Translations under genes and position numbers: made by a program | The notes under the pieces: model-generated | The model's database searches: none | What the model was told of the DNA's origin: nothing | What the model saw: only the letters and a program-made list of their open reading frames with translations | Shown: positions 21,735 through 29,993 of the stretch, one piece after another | Layout of the letters: the number at the start of each line of letters is the position of its first letter | Numbering within the stretch: the first letter of the stretch is position 1 | Assembly: GCA_017619445.1 (NCBI GenBank) | Contig: JAFZSI010000018.1 | Location: 1 to 33,027 of the forward strand | DNA: 33,027 bases | Origin: Prevotella sp. | GTDB lineage: Bacteria > Bacteroidota > Bacteroidia > Bacteroidales > Bacteroidaceae | Reading direction: 5' to 3'

Positions 21735-24299
21735 ATGAAACTGTTCAGAAGTTCAACGATGATTATGCTGTTTGTTCTGATGGGACTTACAGCATTAGCA
21801 GGTCCTTCCCGCGCTTTGCCGCAGGTGTTTCCTGTTGCCGTTTCCGACAGCGACAGTGTGGCCGTGAGTGCAAAGAAAGAAGAATCTGCAGAGAAGAAGA
21901 AGGACGACAAGAAGAAGCCTTCGGAATACGAAACCCTCATGAAGAAGAAAGGCACCGTGTTGCCTGGCGTGATGACCACGCGCCACATTGAGGGCAAATG
22001 GTATTTCGAAGTGCCCGACACGCTGCTCGGCCGTCTGTTCCTCGTTGTCACGCGATTCACTGGCGTTCCGCAGGACTTTGGTAAGTTCAGCGGTGAGGAG
22101 GTTAGCCGTTCGGCAGTTTATTTTGAGCGTCGCGACGACAAGTCGTTGATTCTGCGCAGCTACGTTCTGTCACAGCTGGCCGACAGTACCGACCGCATAG
22201 CAAAGACCTTGCGGCAGAGCACCGTTGACCCCATCGTTGCCTCTTTTCATATCATTGGCCGCGACTCCACTAAGACCTACTCATTGGTGGAAGTGACGTC
22301 GCTGTTTAAGAAAGACAACAACCTGACTGGCGTTCCCTCGGCGCAGAAAACACGCTACAAACTGCAGGCACTGGCCGATGACCGTACCTTCATTGACACG
22401 ATGAAGGTGTTTCCCACCAACATTGAAGTTATTACCACCCGCACCTATGGGGCACAGCCAACGCGCGCAGAAGCCTCGCAGACGGGCAGTGTGACCCTTG
22501 GCCTGAACACCAGCATTGTGCTGTTGCCCGCCGTACCCATGCGTCCGCGCTTCTGGGACAGTCGCGTGGGGTATTTCACCGACCGGGTGACCATCTTCAG
22601 CGATGAGCAACAGAAGTCGCAACACGAACAGATGGCCGCCCGCTACAGGCTTGTGCCGAAGAATGTGCGCAAATACATGCGTGGAGAACTCACCGAGCCC
22701 GTCAAGCCCATTGTCTATTACATCGACCCCGCCACTCCCAAACAGTGGGTGCCCTATCTGATTCAGGGCATCAACGACTGGAACGAGGCTTTTGAGGCAG
22801 CGGGATTCAAAAATGCCATTGTGGGGCGCGAATGGCCCAACGACCCGACGATGAGTGTCGATGATGCGCGCTTCAGTGTATTGCGCTATTTACCCTCAGA
22901 GACAGAAAACGCCTATGGACCCCGCATTGTTGACCCTCGCAGCGGTGAAATACTGGAGGCACACGTGTGCTGGTATCACAACGTGATGAACCTGGTGAAG
23001 AAATGGTATATGGTGCAGTGCGGAGCTGTTGACAAGCGTGCCCGCACCATGAAATTCGACGAGAAACTCATGGGTCAGCTCATACGGTTTGTGTCTTCCC
23101 ACGAGATTGGACATACTTTGGGATTGCGTCACAACATGGGAGCCAGTTCGGCAACGCCTGTCGAGAAACTGCGTGATAAGAAATGGGTGGAGGAGCACGG
23201 CCATACCGTATCTATCATGGACTACGCGCGTTTCAACTATGTGGCACAGCCCGAGGACGGCATCAGCGAGCGCGGTCTTTTCCCACGCATCAACGACTAC
23301 GACAAGTGGGCCATCAAGTGGGGCTATCAGTATCGTCCCGACTTTGATGACGAGTATAAGGAACTTGAGGGACTGAAGAAAGAAACAACCATTGTCCTGC
23401 GCGACAATCCGCGCCTGTGGTTTGGCGGTGAGGGACGCAATGGCGACCCGCGCGCACAGACCGAGGATTTGGGTGATGATGCCGTGGCGGCCAGCGATTA
23501 TGGCGTGAAAAACCTGCAGCGCGTGCTGAAGTCACTGCCCGAATGGACCCGTCAGGAGAACGACGACTATACCGACCTGAACGAGATGTACAAGGCTGTG
23601 CGCGACCAGTTCCAGCGCTACACCGGCCATGTGCTTACCAACATTGACGGCCATTATGTGAACAATCTGCCAGGCCGCGAGCCTGTGGAACCCGTGCCCG
23701 CCGCCAAGATGAAGAAGGCCATCGGATGGCTTGACCGTCAGTTGTTCGACGCTCCCATGTGGATGTATCCCGACAATTTGGTGTTCAAGACAGATATGAG
23801 CGTCTTCGGTGACATCACCCGCCGCTATACTTCGGTGCTCACAAGAGCACTCTCTGCCACTACCCTCAACCGCATTTATAACACCTCGTTGCTACGTGCT
23901 GACGCCTACAAACTCGACGCTTATCTTTCCGACCTGGCTGCTGCTGTGTGGAAAGAAGCAAAGAATGGTACAAATCAGAACGCAATGCGCGAGGAATGTC
24001 GCCGTGCCCTGCAGCGCATTTACTTGGACAAACTCAACGAGCTGATTAACCCAACAGAACCCAAACAACCGGCAGCTACCACCACACAACCTCAACCTTC
24101 GACACCCTCAACCAGTGGGGCAGCAGTGCTTCCACAAGGTAGTGCGGTGCTCTTTGCCATCAAGCACTTGGACATTATCGAGGCGTTTGCCCGCAAGCAG
24201 CTTGGTAAATGCGCAAGCGGTTCTGTTGAGGCTCTCCATTATGACGATGTGCTGCAACGTATCAAACTCATCCGTGAGCGTAGGACAACGGTGAAATGA
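21735..24299 (+). CDS. Zinc-dependent metalloprotease (DUF5117/DUF5118 type)
   Basis: This 854-aa protein has an N-terminal signal (MKLFRSSTMIMLFVLMGLTALAG) followed by a Lys/Glu-rich linker (about residues 45-65). The metzincin motif HEIGHTLGLRHN (H456, E457, H460, H466) marks the active site, and SIMDYARFNY a few dozen residues later is the Met-turn. The preceding 400 residues match large Bacteroidetes proteins with DUF5118 and DUF5117 domains. A low-complexity Thr/Pro/Gln stretch lies near residues 776-795. It probably acts in the periplasm or at the surface; the substrate is unknown. It starts 28 nt after the helicase gene, possibly in one transcript. Confidence 0.9.
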   Translation: MKLFRSSTMIMLFVLMGLTALAGPSRALPQVFPVAVSDSDSVAVSAKKEESAEKKKDDKKKPSEYETLMKKKGTVLPGVMTTRHIEGKWYFEVPDTLLGRLFLVVTRFTGVPQDFGKFSGEEVSRSAVYFERRDDKSLILRSYVLSQLADSTDRIAKTLRQSTVDPIVASFHIIGRDSTKTYSLVEVTSLFKKDNNLTGVPSAQKTRYKLQALADDRTFIDTMKVFPTNIEVITTRTYGAQPTRAEASQTGSVTLGLNTSIVLLPAVPMRPRFWDSRVGYFTDRVTIFSDEQQKSQHEQMAARYRLVPKNVRKYMRGELTEPVKPIVYYIDPATPKQWVPYLIQGINDWNEAFEAAGFKNAIVGREWPNDPTMSVDDARFSVLRYLPSETENAYGPRIVDPRSGEILEAHVCWYHNVMNLVKKWYMVQCGAVDKRARTMKFDEKLMGQLIRFVSSHEIGHTLGLRHNMGASSATPVEKLRDKKWVEEHGHTVSIMDYARFNYVAQPEDGISERGLFPRINDYDKWAIKWGYQYRPDFDDEYKELEGLKKETTIVLRDNPRLWFGGEGRNGDPRAQTEDLGDDAVAASDYGVKNLQRVLKSLPEWTRQENDDYTDLNEMYKAVRDQFQRYTGHVLTNIDGHYVNNLPGREPVEPVPAAKMKKAIGWLDRQLFDAPMWMYPDNLVFKTDMSVFGDITRRYTSVLTRALSATTLNRIYNTSLLRADAYKLDAYLSDLAAAVWKEAKNGTNQNAMREECRRALQRIYLDKLNELINPTEPKQPAATTTQPQPSTPSTSGAAVLPQGSAVLFAIKHLDIIEAFARKQLGKCASGSVEALHYDDVLQRIKLIRERRTTVK

Positions 24300-24383
24300 A
24301 TTGATAATTGAAATTGATAATTGACAATAGACAGAACTCAGATTAAATAACCTCAAAAACTCAAAACCAAAAGAATATAAACA

Positions 24384-25136
24384 ATGAAAAAAGCATTTTT
24401 CATCGCAGCGGCATTCACCATGAGTATGTCTGCCTCAGCTGCAAATACCGACACGCTGACGGTGCGCATCAATGGCATGCACTGTGAGCACTGTGCACAA
24501 AAAGTGAGTAAGACTCTCGAGAACACACTGGCTCTCAACGATGTTCAGTTCAACATGGAACGCCACACAGCCACTATTGCATTCGACCCGGCAAAAACCT
24601 GTGCCGACAGCATTCGTGCCGTGCTCGATGCTACAGGGCGCTACAAAACGTCGCCCTACAGTCGCGCTGATGTGATTCGGAACAAGATTGCCTTCAAAAT
24701 TGCTGACATGCACTGCGGCAAATGCGCCAACAGCATTATTGATGCCATCACTGCCATCGAGGGCGTTGACACCATTTCGCCCAACATGGCCGAGCAGTAT
24801 ATGACGTTCAGCTACGATGCCAACCGCACTGAGCGCAACATCATCCGAAAGACAATTGTCGATGCGGGCTTCACTCCCGTAAATTATTACGAAAGCGAGC
24901 AAGCATCCTACGTCTATTTCCTGCTGCCCGAAACGCAGGCCACAGCAGACACCGAGTCGCTGGCACTGGCTATCGATGGTGTTGACGACACCTGTGTCAA
25001 CCCACTCAAGAAGGCACTCGCCGTCACCTTTGATAATAAAGAAACCAGTCAGGAAAAGATTCTTGAGCAACTCAAGGCCGATGGTATTGATGCCGCGTTG
25101 CCCGCACCCCACGAGTGCAAGGAAGAAGCAGAATAG
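24384..25136 (+). CDS. Exported protein with tandem heavy-metal-associated domains
   Basis: This 250-aa protein starts with a signal peptide (MKKAFFIAAAFTMSMSASAA). Two ferredoxin-like metal-binding domains follow, with motifs GMHCEHC (C34, C37) and DMHCGKC (C111, C114), the MxCxxC pattern of CopZ/MerP-type proteins. A third region (about residues 175-245, ALAIDGVDDTCVNPLKKALAV) has the same fold pattern but only one cysteine, so it appears degenerate. Histidines next to the cysteines and the export signal suggest copper, zinc or mercury handling in the periplasm. It lies 84 nt after the metalloprotease gene and is closed by a terminator. No metal pump is adjacent. Confidence 0.85.
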   Translation: MKKAFFIAAAFTMSMSASAANTDTLTVRINGMHCEHCAQKVSKTLENTLALNDVQFNMERHTATIAFDPAKTCADSIRAVLDATGRYKTSPYSRADVIRNKIAFKIADMHCGKCANSIIDAITAIEGVDTISPNMAEQYMTFSYDANRTERNIIRKTIVDAGFTPVNYYESEQASYVYFLLPETQATADTESLALAIDGVDDTCVNPLKKALAVTFDNKETSQEKILEQLKADGIDAALPAPHECKEEAE

Positions 25137-25150
25137 ACATCAGTAGCGTC

Positions 25151-25196
25151 AACAAGCCGTTTCTCACCTTAACGATGGGAAAAGGCTTGTTTTTTG
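25151..25196 (+). terminator. Terminator after the heavy-metal-associated gene
   Basis: AACAAGCC (25151-25158) pairs with GGCTTGTT (25184-25191), with inner pairing TTTCTCACC/TGGGAAA, followed by a T run. It sits between two convergent genes. Confidence 0.85.
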
Positions 25197-25208
25197 TTTC
25201 TGCCCGTG

Positions 25209-28010
25209 TCAATAGGGCGAAATGTTGTTGAGTTCTTCCAACTGTTGTTCGTCTGTTGCGTTGGTCATCATGCTTTTCAGTTCGGAGAGCGACACTTGCG
25301 CCTTTGGATTGAAACTCTCGCTGTGCATATACTCGAGCACACTGCGGTAGAACTGTCGGCCCTCGGGCCAGCGCGCGGCCTCTTCCAGTTTGCTCATGCA
25401 CACCAGCAGCCGGCCTTTGCCCACGCTAAACTCCATGACAAGCCCCAGCTTGTGGCTGCGCTCAATGTTGTCTATCACCTGTACCATGGGGAAATAGTTC
25501 TGGGGAAACGCATCGAGAATCAGTGGGCGCGAGAATGTGATTACCGGCCACCACTGCCAGTTGGTGTGCTCATCGGTGGGAAAAGCGTTGAACAGCGCGT
25601 GGCGCGGATTGCACAGGATGCCCATGGTGCCAGGAGAAACCGTTTTTTTGTTGTTCTCGCAGATGGTGCGGAACATGCGGTAGTTCCAGTAGTCGGTCTG
25701 GAACAGCGGCCCCAGCGTATTGTCGGCCATTTCTGCAGAGTCGGGCATCCAGAGCACACGTGCGCCCCGTTTAAGTTTTTTGCCGATTTCATCGGTCATT
25801 CGGTTGGTAACCACAATGTCTTTTTTCAGTTTTTCCAACGACGGATTCTGCGGATACGACCACAGGTCATAGTGGTTCCAATGGTTCCCTTTGTCAATCG
25901 TCAGGCTAAGTCTCAGCTGCTTGGCCTCACCGTCATCAGTCAGTGGCAGGCTGATTTGCTGCACGTTGATGAGCCCTTCCTCGTCGCTGTCAATCATGAA
26001 GGTCTGTTCTTGCAGCGGTTTGTATAGATACTTGCCGTTGCTGTCATCCACCGCCCGCTGTGCAAGCACCAGCTGCAGCGTTTCACCGCGAAGAGAACGG
26101 CCACCGTAGTTGGCCACTTTCAGCGTGCCACAGATAGCCCCTTGTTCCCCGGTGGGGGTTGAGCTGCTCGTGAAGCAAAGACTGTCTGCCACGAACAGCG
26201 GCACCACATCTGCACAGAATCCGCTCCATGTCTCGGCGCTCATCAGGTGTTTTGTCTCCATGAAAGCGTCGAGAATACCCACATAAGCACTGCCCTGACC
26301 AGGATAATCCTGCAGGTCGAGCAGCTGAAAACCTGCCATCCGCTCGCTGCGCAGGTTCATTTCAATGTCAGCCTTGTACAACAATGCGCTCCAACGGCCC
26401 GATGCACGGTGGAAAGCCTTCGATTGGTTGGCCATACCTTTGGCGCGCAGCCGCCGTTGAAACTCCTCCAGGTTGTAGGGAGCCAGCACACCTTTATACT
26501 TTTTTATCTCATCGTAGTCGGGATAAATCTGAAACTGCCCAGTTTCATGTCCAATGACGGGAATATTGCACAAAGCCGCCGCATCATCGAAATTCGCCGA
26601 TGAATTGGGGCGGAAATGATTCAATATGCCGCCCTCAAAGGCATCCGCAAACGAGAAAGAGGCGCGTGTGTGGGTGTTGTAGCTTCCCCAGGCCTCACCA
26701 CCAACACGGCAGGTGGTGAAGTAGTCCATACCGGGCTTCGCACCCTGATAGCCCAAATAGAAGTTCGAGCCGAAAGTGTAGAGCTTGTCGGGTGCTATGC
26801 GTCGGAAATCTTCGATGAATTCGCCCATTTTCTCAATGCTTCCCCACAGTTCGTTGCCCAAAGCAAACATCACGAACGACGGATGATGGCCATACCAGCG
26901 CAGAATGTTCTCGCCCTCTTTGTGAAGATAGGCCATGAGTGTGGTATCCTTGGCATTGAAGTCACCCCAAAATGGCAGTTCGGGCTGCAGATAGATGCCC
27001 AGACGGTCGGCCATCAGGAAACAGGCCTCTGGAGGGCACCATGAGTGAAACCGTATGTGGTTGATGCCGTACTGCTGACAGGTTCGCAGGTATTTAAACC
27101 ACGACAATGTGTCCATCGGCACGTGCCCCGTCAGTGGCCAAACACAGGCATCGTGCTTGCCGCGCAGGAAGATACGGTGGCCATTGGCATAGATATGCTG
27201 CCCACGTATGGAGAGCTTTTTACAATGTGTGGGTTTAGCATCAAATTCTCTAGAAAATTCAACGCTAAACCTATCCTTTGCGATGCTAAAGTCTGCTGTT
27301 ATGATTTCAATGCGCCCAATTATGCCGTTCCAATTGGTCTGTGTGTCTTCGGTGCAGGCGTGTGAATTGGCGAGAATCTGCTGCGGCATGTGGGCTGCGC
27401 TGTTGTCGATGGCAATGGTCAGCGTGTGGGTGCCGGGTTTAAGCCCTTGGCCAAGCAGATAGACCTGCGGGGTGCTGATGTCGGTGCTGCTGCCAGCCTC
27501 ATGGCCGTCAATCCACACGGTGGCGGGCTTGGTGCGCTCCAGGAACAGATAGACGTACTTCTGTTTCCAGTTTTTGGGAATGTCAAATGTGCGTCTGTAC
27601 CAAGCACGCCCCACATAGCTGTAGCGACGCGACAGGTGGGTGGTCTCAACCCCTCCTGGCCTCCCCAAAGGAGAGGAAATCTTAAGGTTTGTACACGGTG
27701 TGCCTTTAGATAATCCGCTCACGCTCGGCCAACTCCAAGCAAGCTTGGTTGGCTCTCGCTTAATCGCGGATTTCTGGTTGGTGTCGGTAGTACCAGGCAG
27801 ACGCACAGTGTCGTCGAGCGGAGACGTAAAAGAAAGTTGACCTTCCGGGTCAAGGGCAAACTGCCACTCTCCCGAAAGGTCAATACGTTGTGTGCTGTTA
27901 ACCCCTCCTGGCCTCCCCAAAGGAGAGGAAATGTCTTGTGCCGCGACGGCAGTGGCAGAAAGCCACGCCATCAGCACAAGCATAATACTTCTAAAAACTC
28001 GTCTTTTCAT
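25209..28010 (-). CDS. Secreted GH2 glycoside hydrolase with in-frame repeat insertions
   Basis: This 933-aa exported enzyme has a signal peptide (to about residue 24), a GH2 sugar-binding domain (about 44-235, with LPGTTDTNQ and YVGRAWYRR), and a TIM barrel with GNELWG (acid/base E387) and IGHETGQFQ (candidate nucleophile E489). Specificity, galactosidase-like or other, cannot be read. The gene is odd in three places. SSPLGRPGGV occurs twice (residues 28-37 and 112-121), coded by an identical 33-bp repeat. About 35 extra residues (83-121) interrupt the sugar-binding domain. The immunoglobulin-like domain expected between IGRIEI (232-237) and the barrel (from about 265) is replaced by about 25 residues coded by a palindromic repeat. 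It starts 9 nt after the endonuclease gene. Activity is uncertain. Confidence 0.85.
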   Translation of the reverse strand: MKRRVFRSIMLVLMAWLSATAVAAQDISSPLGRPGGVNSTQRIDLSGEWQFALDPEGQLSFTSPLDDTVRLPGTTDTNQKSAIKREPTKLAWSWPSVSGLSKGTPCTNLKISSPLGRPGGVETTHLSRRYSYVGRAWYRRTFDIPKNWKQKYVYLFLERTKPATVWIDGHEAGSSTDISTPQVYLLGQGLKPGTHTLTIAIDNSAAHMPQQILANSHACTEDTQTNWNGIIGRIEIITADFSIAKDRFSVEFSREFDAKPTHCKKLSIRGQHIYANGHRIFLRGKHDACVWPLTGHVPMDTLSWFKYLRTCQQYGINHIRFHSWCPPEACFLMADRLGIYLQPELPFWGDFNAKDTTLMAYLHKEGENILRWYGHHPSFVMFALGNELWGSIEKMGEFIEDFRRIAPDKLYTFGSNFYLGYQGAKPGMDYFTTCRVGGEAWGSYNTHTRASFSFADAFEGGILNHFRPNSSANFDDAAALCNIPVIGHETGQFQIYPDYDEIKKYKGVLAPYNLEEFQRRLRAKGMANQSKAFHRASGRWSALLYKADIEMNLRSERMAGFQLLDLQDYPGQGSAYVGILDAFMETKHLMSAETWSGFCADVVPLFVADSLCFTSSSTPTGEQGAICGTLKVANYGGRSLRGETLQLVLAQRAVDDSNGKYLYKPLQEQTFMIDSDEEGLINVQQISLPLTDDGEAKQLRLSLTIDKGNHWNHYDLWSYPQNPSLEKLKKDIVVTNRMTDEIGKKLKRGARVLWMPDSAEMADNTLGPLFQTDYWNYRMFRTICENNKKTVSPGTMGILCNPRHALFNAFPTDEHTNWQWWPVITFSRPLILDAFPQNYFPMVQVIDNIERSHKLGLVMEFSVGKGRLLVCMSKLEEAARWPEGRQFYRSVLEYMHSESFNPKAQVSLSELKSMMTNATDEQQLEELNNISPY
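27232..27271. repeat. CTAG-centred palindromic repeat inside the GH2 gene
   Basis: GGTTTAGC (27232-27239) and GCTAAACC (27264-27271) flank an AAATTCTCTAGAAAATT core, symmetric about 27251.5. It is read in frame in the GH2 protein as the SVEFSREFDAKP segment. It belongs to the same family as 9250-9317 and 19468-19635. Confidence 0.75.
27648..27680. repeat. 33-bp direct repeat, copy 1 (in GH2 gene)
   Basis: Identical over 33 bp to 27900-27932. The minus strand reads SSPLGRPGGV in frame (residues 112-121). The CCTCTCC...GGGGAGG core can fold back on itself. Next to it (27714-27766) is a second palindrome-rich stretch, CCAACTCCAAGCAAGCTTGG, also in frame. Confidence 0.85.
27900..27932. repeat. 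33-bp direct repeat, copy 2 (in GH2 gene)
   Basis: The second identical copy, 252 bp from copy 1, coding for SSPLGRPGGV just after the signal peptide (residues 28-37). The G-rich end of the remnant at 5895-5921 resembles the same repeat imperfectly. Confidence 0.85.
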
Positions 28011-28019
28011 CCGCGAAGA

Positions 28020-29801
28020 TTACTTCACTACCTTCTTGCCGCCAATGATATACACTCCGCGCGGCAGTGTGGCGGTGGTGGTCACCATCTGGCCGTTGAT
28101 GTTGTAAACCTTTGCACTTTGAACTTTGACCTTTGAACTTTCAATGCTCTCAATGCCGTCGCCGGGGCTTTCCGAGGTTTGGATGTAGAGAGCCACAGGC
28201 TGCTGGCTGCTGCCCTGCTTGTAGCAGCGGAAGCGCATCTGGTCGTTGGCTGTATTGAAGCGGATGGCATACGAGGTCTTCTTGTTGATGATGTCGGCAT
28301 TGCCGTCACCGCCGATGCTGATGCTCCATTGTGCAGAGGTGTCATCGCCCGAAGAAGCCGTCTCAATGTTGTTCTTCGTTGCACTGTGTGCCAAGTAGGT
28401 GTCGCCACCTGCGCAGATGGTCCAGTTGTCGTTGCTCAGCTTTGTGAGAACCAGCGGCAGGCTGCCCTCCTCGATGGTTTCATCGGTGATAGTGACGCTC
28501 TCACCGTTGTTTGCCTGGTCGGCGGCAACACTCATGGCATAACCATTCGAGCTGCTTTCCTCAAAGACGAGCAGGTAGTTGGCTCCGCTCACCAGGTCGT
28601 CGGTGCTGTTCACACGCACATAGCTGCCGTCGCCAGCAGGTGGATTGTCGCCACCCGGCTTAATAGTGAACTTCTGCTCGGCTACGGCACTTTGACCTTC
28701 ATCGGTCACGGCAATGGCCTTGACAGTGGTAGTTTCAGTTATGTCGAACGGCTCTGTGTAGAGCTCGCTGTCAGTGGTAGGTGTGCTGCCGTCGAGGGTG
28801 TAGTAGATGCTTGCGTCATCGGCGCAGCTGATGGTGATGGTGATACTGCCGTCCTCGTTTGTATAGCTGTCGAAGGTGGGCTTAGCCAGGTAGGCCACGC
28901 TGCTGTCGTAGTTGTCGTAGCTGAACGGCTGGTCAACCTTGTCGCCCCAGATATAGTCTTCCAACCCCGGGTAATCCACGAAGGGGTTGCGGTTATTCTG
29001 CACCTCATAAACAGCGTTGTTTCGGGCAATCTCAATTTCATCTACGGGATCCAGTTCCGACCAGCGTAGTAGCATGTCAAAATACCACTGTTTGTAAGGC
29101 TGGTATTTTGTGCCTCCGTTGTGGTCAATCACGACTGCAGCCGTTGCTGAGGCGTCGTTTTTGCCCTTCCAGTTCAGAATGAGATTCTCGTAACACGTGG
29201 CCATGTAGAAGTAGATGCGGGCAATGTCGCCCTTAATTTCGTCGTTCGGCTCAAACACAGTGCCCGTGTAGCCAGGTGTCTTGCACGTTCCCTTCAGGCA
29301 ATAGGTGTATGACCATCCGCTATTCACGCTGCCCACCTCGGCAAGAGGCAAGTCACCGCGCAAATTGTTCAGTTTAGAGTCCGTGGGCACCACATGCACG
29401 ATGTCGCTTTTCATGGGCGATGCTTCCTTGAACCAGCTCTGTGGAATGAGGTGCTCCTTGTTCCAGCCACCGCTGTTCCAGTCGTAATTGGAGGTGTTGT
29501 CATACCAGTCGCGCAGCTTGCCATCAGCCCGCTTGTCGGTGGTTTTGTACTTTTCTTCCAGATTTTTGTAGGGAATCGTGGTGTGATTCTTAATGATATT
29601 GAAAAGTGCAGTCTTCAGTTCTGCACCGCTCAGTCCGTCGGCGTTCATGTAATACGAGCCGCTGCCATTGGGTGCGGCCTTATGAACGGTCGTGTTCTGA
29701 TGGGAAAACGCCGAACTCTTTGAACCGCGAATGTCCTGGGCGCAAACAATTACGCCTAACAGTCCAAAGAGGATTGTGGTAAAAAGGTATTGTTTCTTCA
29801 T
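28020..29801 (-). CDS. Secreted endonuclease I with chitobiase-like domain and C-terminal tail
   Basis: This 593-aa protein has a signal peptide (MKKQYLFTTILFGLLGVIVCAQ) and an endonuclease I domain (about residues 45-290). The catalytic region is WNKEHLIPQSWF (E116, H117), with SDIVHVVPTDSKLNNLRGD (about 132-150) and EPNDEIKGDIAR (about 185-195), the metal and DNA-binding blocks of this family. A chitobiase-like beta domain follows (about 302-385, YYTLDGSTPT), then a beta-rich domain (about 390-550). The tail VYNINGQMV...GVYIIGGKKVVK looks like a sorting signal. It likely degrades extracellular DNA, either for nutrition or from biofilm. I chose ATG 29801 because the signal peptide starts there. 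A short AAAGTTCAAAG repeat (28108-28143) codes for the KVKVQSAKV linker. Confidence 0.9.
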   Translation of the reverse strand: MKKQYLFTTILFGLLGVIVCAQDIRGSKSSAFSHQNTTVHKAAPNGSGSYYMNADGLSGAELKTALFNIIKNHTTIPYKNLEEKYKTTDKRADGKLRDWYDNTSNYDWNSGGWNKEHLIPQSWFKEASPMKSDIVHVVPTDSKLNNLRGDLPLAEVGSVNSGWSYTYCLKGTCKTPGYTGTVFEPNDEIKGDIARIYFYMATCYENLILNWKGKNDASATAAVVIDHNGGTKYQPYKQWYFDMLLRWSELDPVDEIEIARNNAVYEVQNNRNPFVDYPGLEDYIWGDKVDQPFSYDNYDSSVAYLAKPTFDSYTNEDGSITITISCADDASIYYTLDGSTPTTDSELYTEPFDITETTTVKAIAVTDEGQSAVAEQKFTIKPGGDNPPAGDGSYVRVNSTDDLVSGANYLLVFEESSSNGYAMSVAADQANNGESVTITDETIEEGSLPLVLTKLSNDNWTICAGGDTYLAHSATKNNIETASSGDDTSAQWSISIGGDGNADIINKKTSYAIRFNTANDQMRFRCYKQGSSQQPVALYIQTSESPGDGIESIESSKVKVQSAKVYNINGQMVTTTATLPRGVYIIGGKKVVK

Positions 29802-29882
29802 AATTAGTATTATTTTGGTTATTCTCTGTTTTAGTTTCAGTGAAACACCAGTCACAAGACGGCGAAACGTGCATTCATGTTG

Positions 29883-29913
29883 CAAAAATAATCAGAAAAA
29901 CAATAACTTCAAA
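29883..29913 (-). promoter_or_regulatory. Promoter of the endonuclease-GH2 operon
   Basis: On the minus strand TTTG (29910-29913), a 19-nt spacer and TATTTTTG (29883-29890) match the consensus. A leader of about 75 nt precedes the ATG at 29801. Confidence 0.8.
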
Positions 29914-29931
29914 GGAAAATAACCGAAATAT

Positions 29932-29962
29932 TTTGTAGATATCAATCTTTTATATACTTTTG
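29932..29962 (+). promoter_or_regulatory. Promoter of the EamA transporter gene
   Basis: TTTG (29932-29935), a 19-nt spacer and TACTTTTG (29955-29962) match the consensus; the ATG is 32 nt downstream. It lies back to back with the endonuclease promoter. Confidence 0.8.
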
Positions 29963-29993
29963 ACTACCAAAAACTGAATAAAGACTATATTTT

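Noticed and set aside
25194-26027. 277-aa plus-strand ORF opposite the GH2 gene
   Set aside because: Antisense shadow of the GH2 C-terminal region with no motif.
28179-29069. 296-aa plus-strand ORF opposite the endonuclease gene
   Set aside because: Antisense shadow; the minus-strand protein has the full endonuclease I signature.
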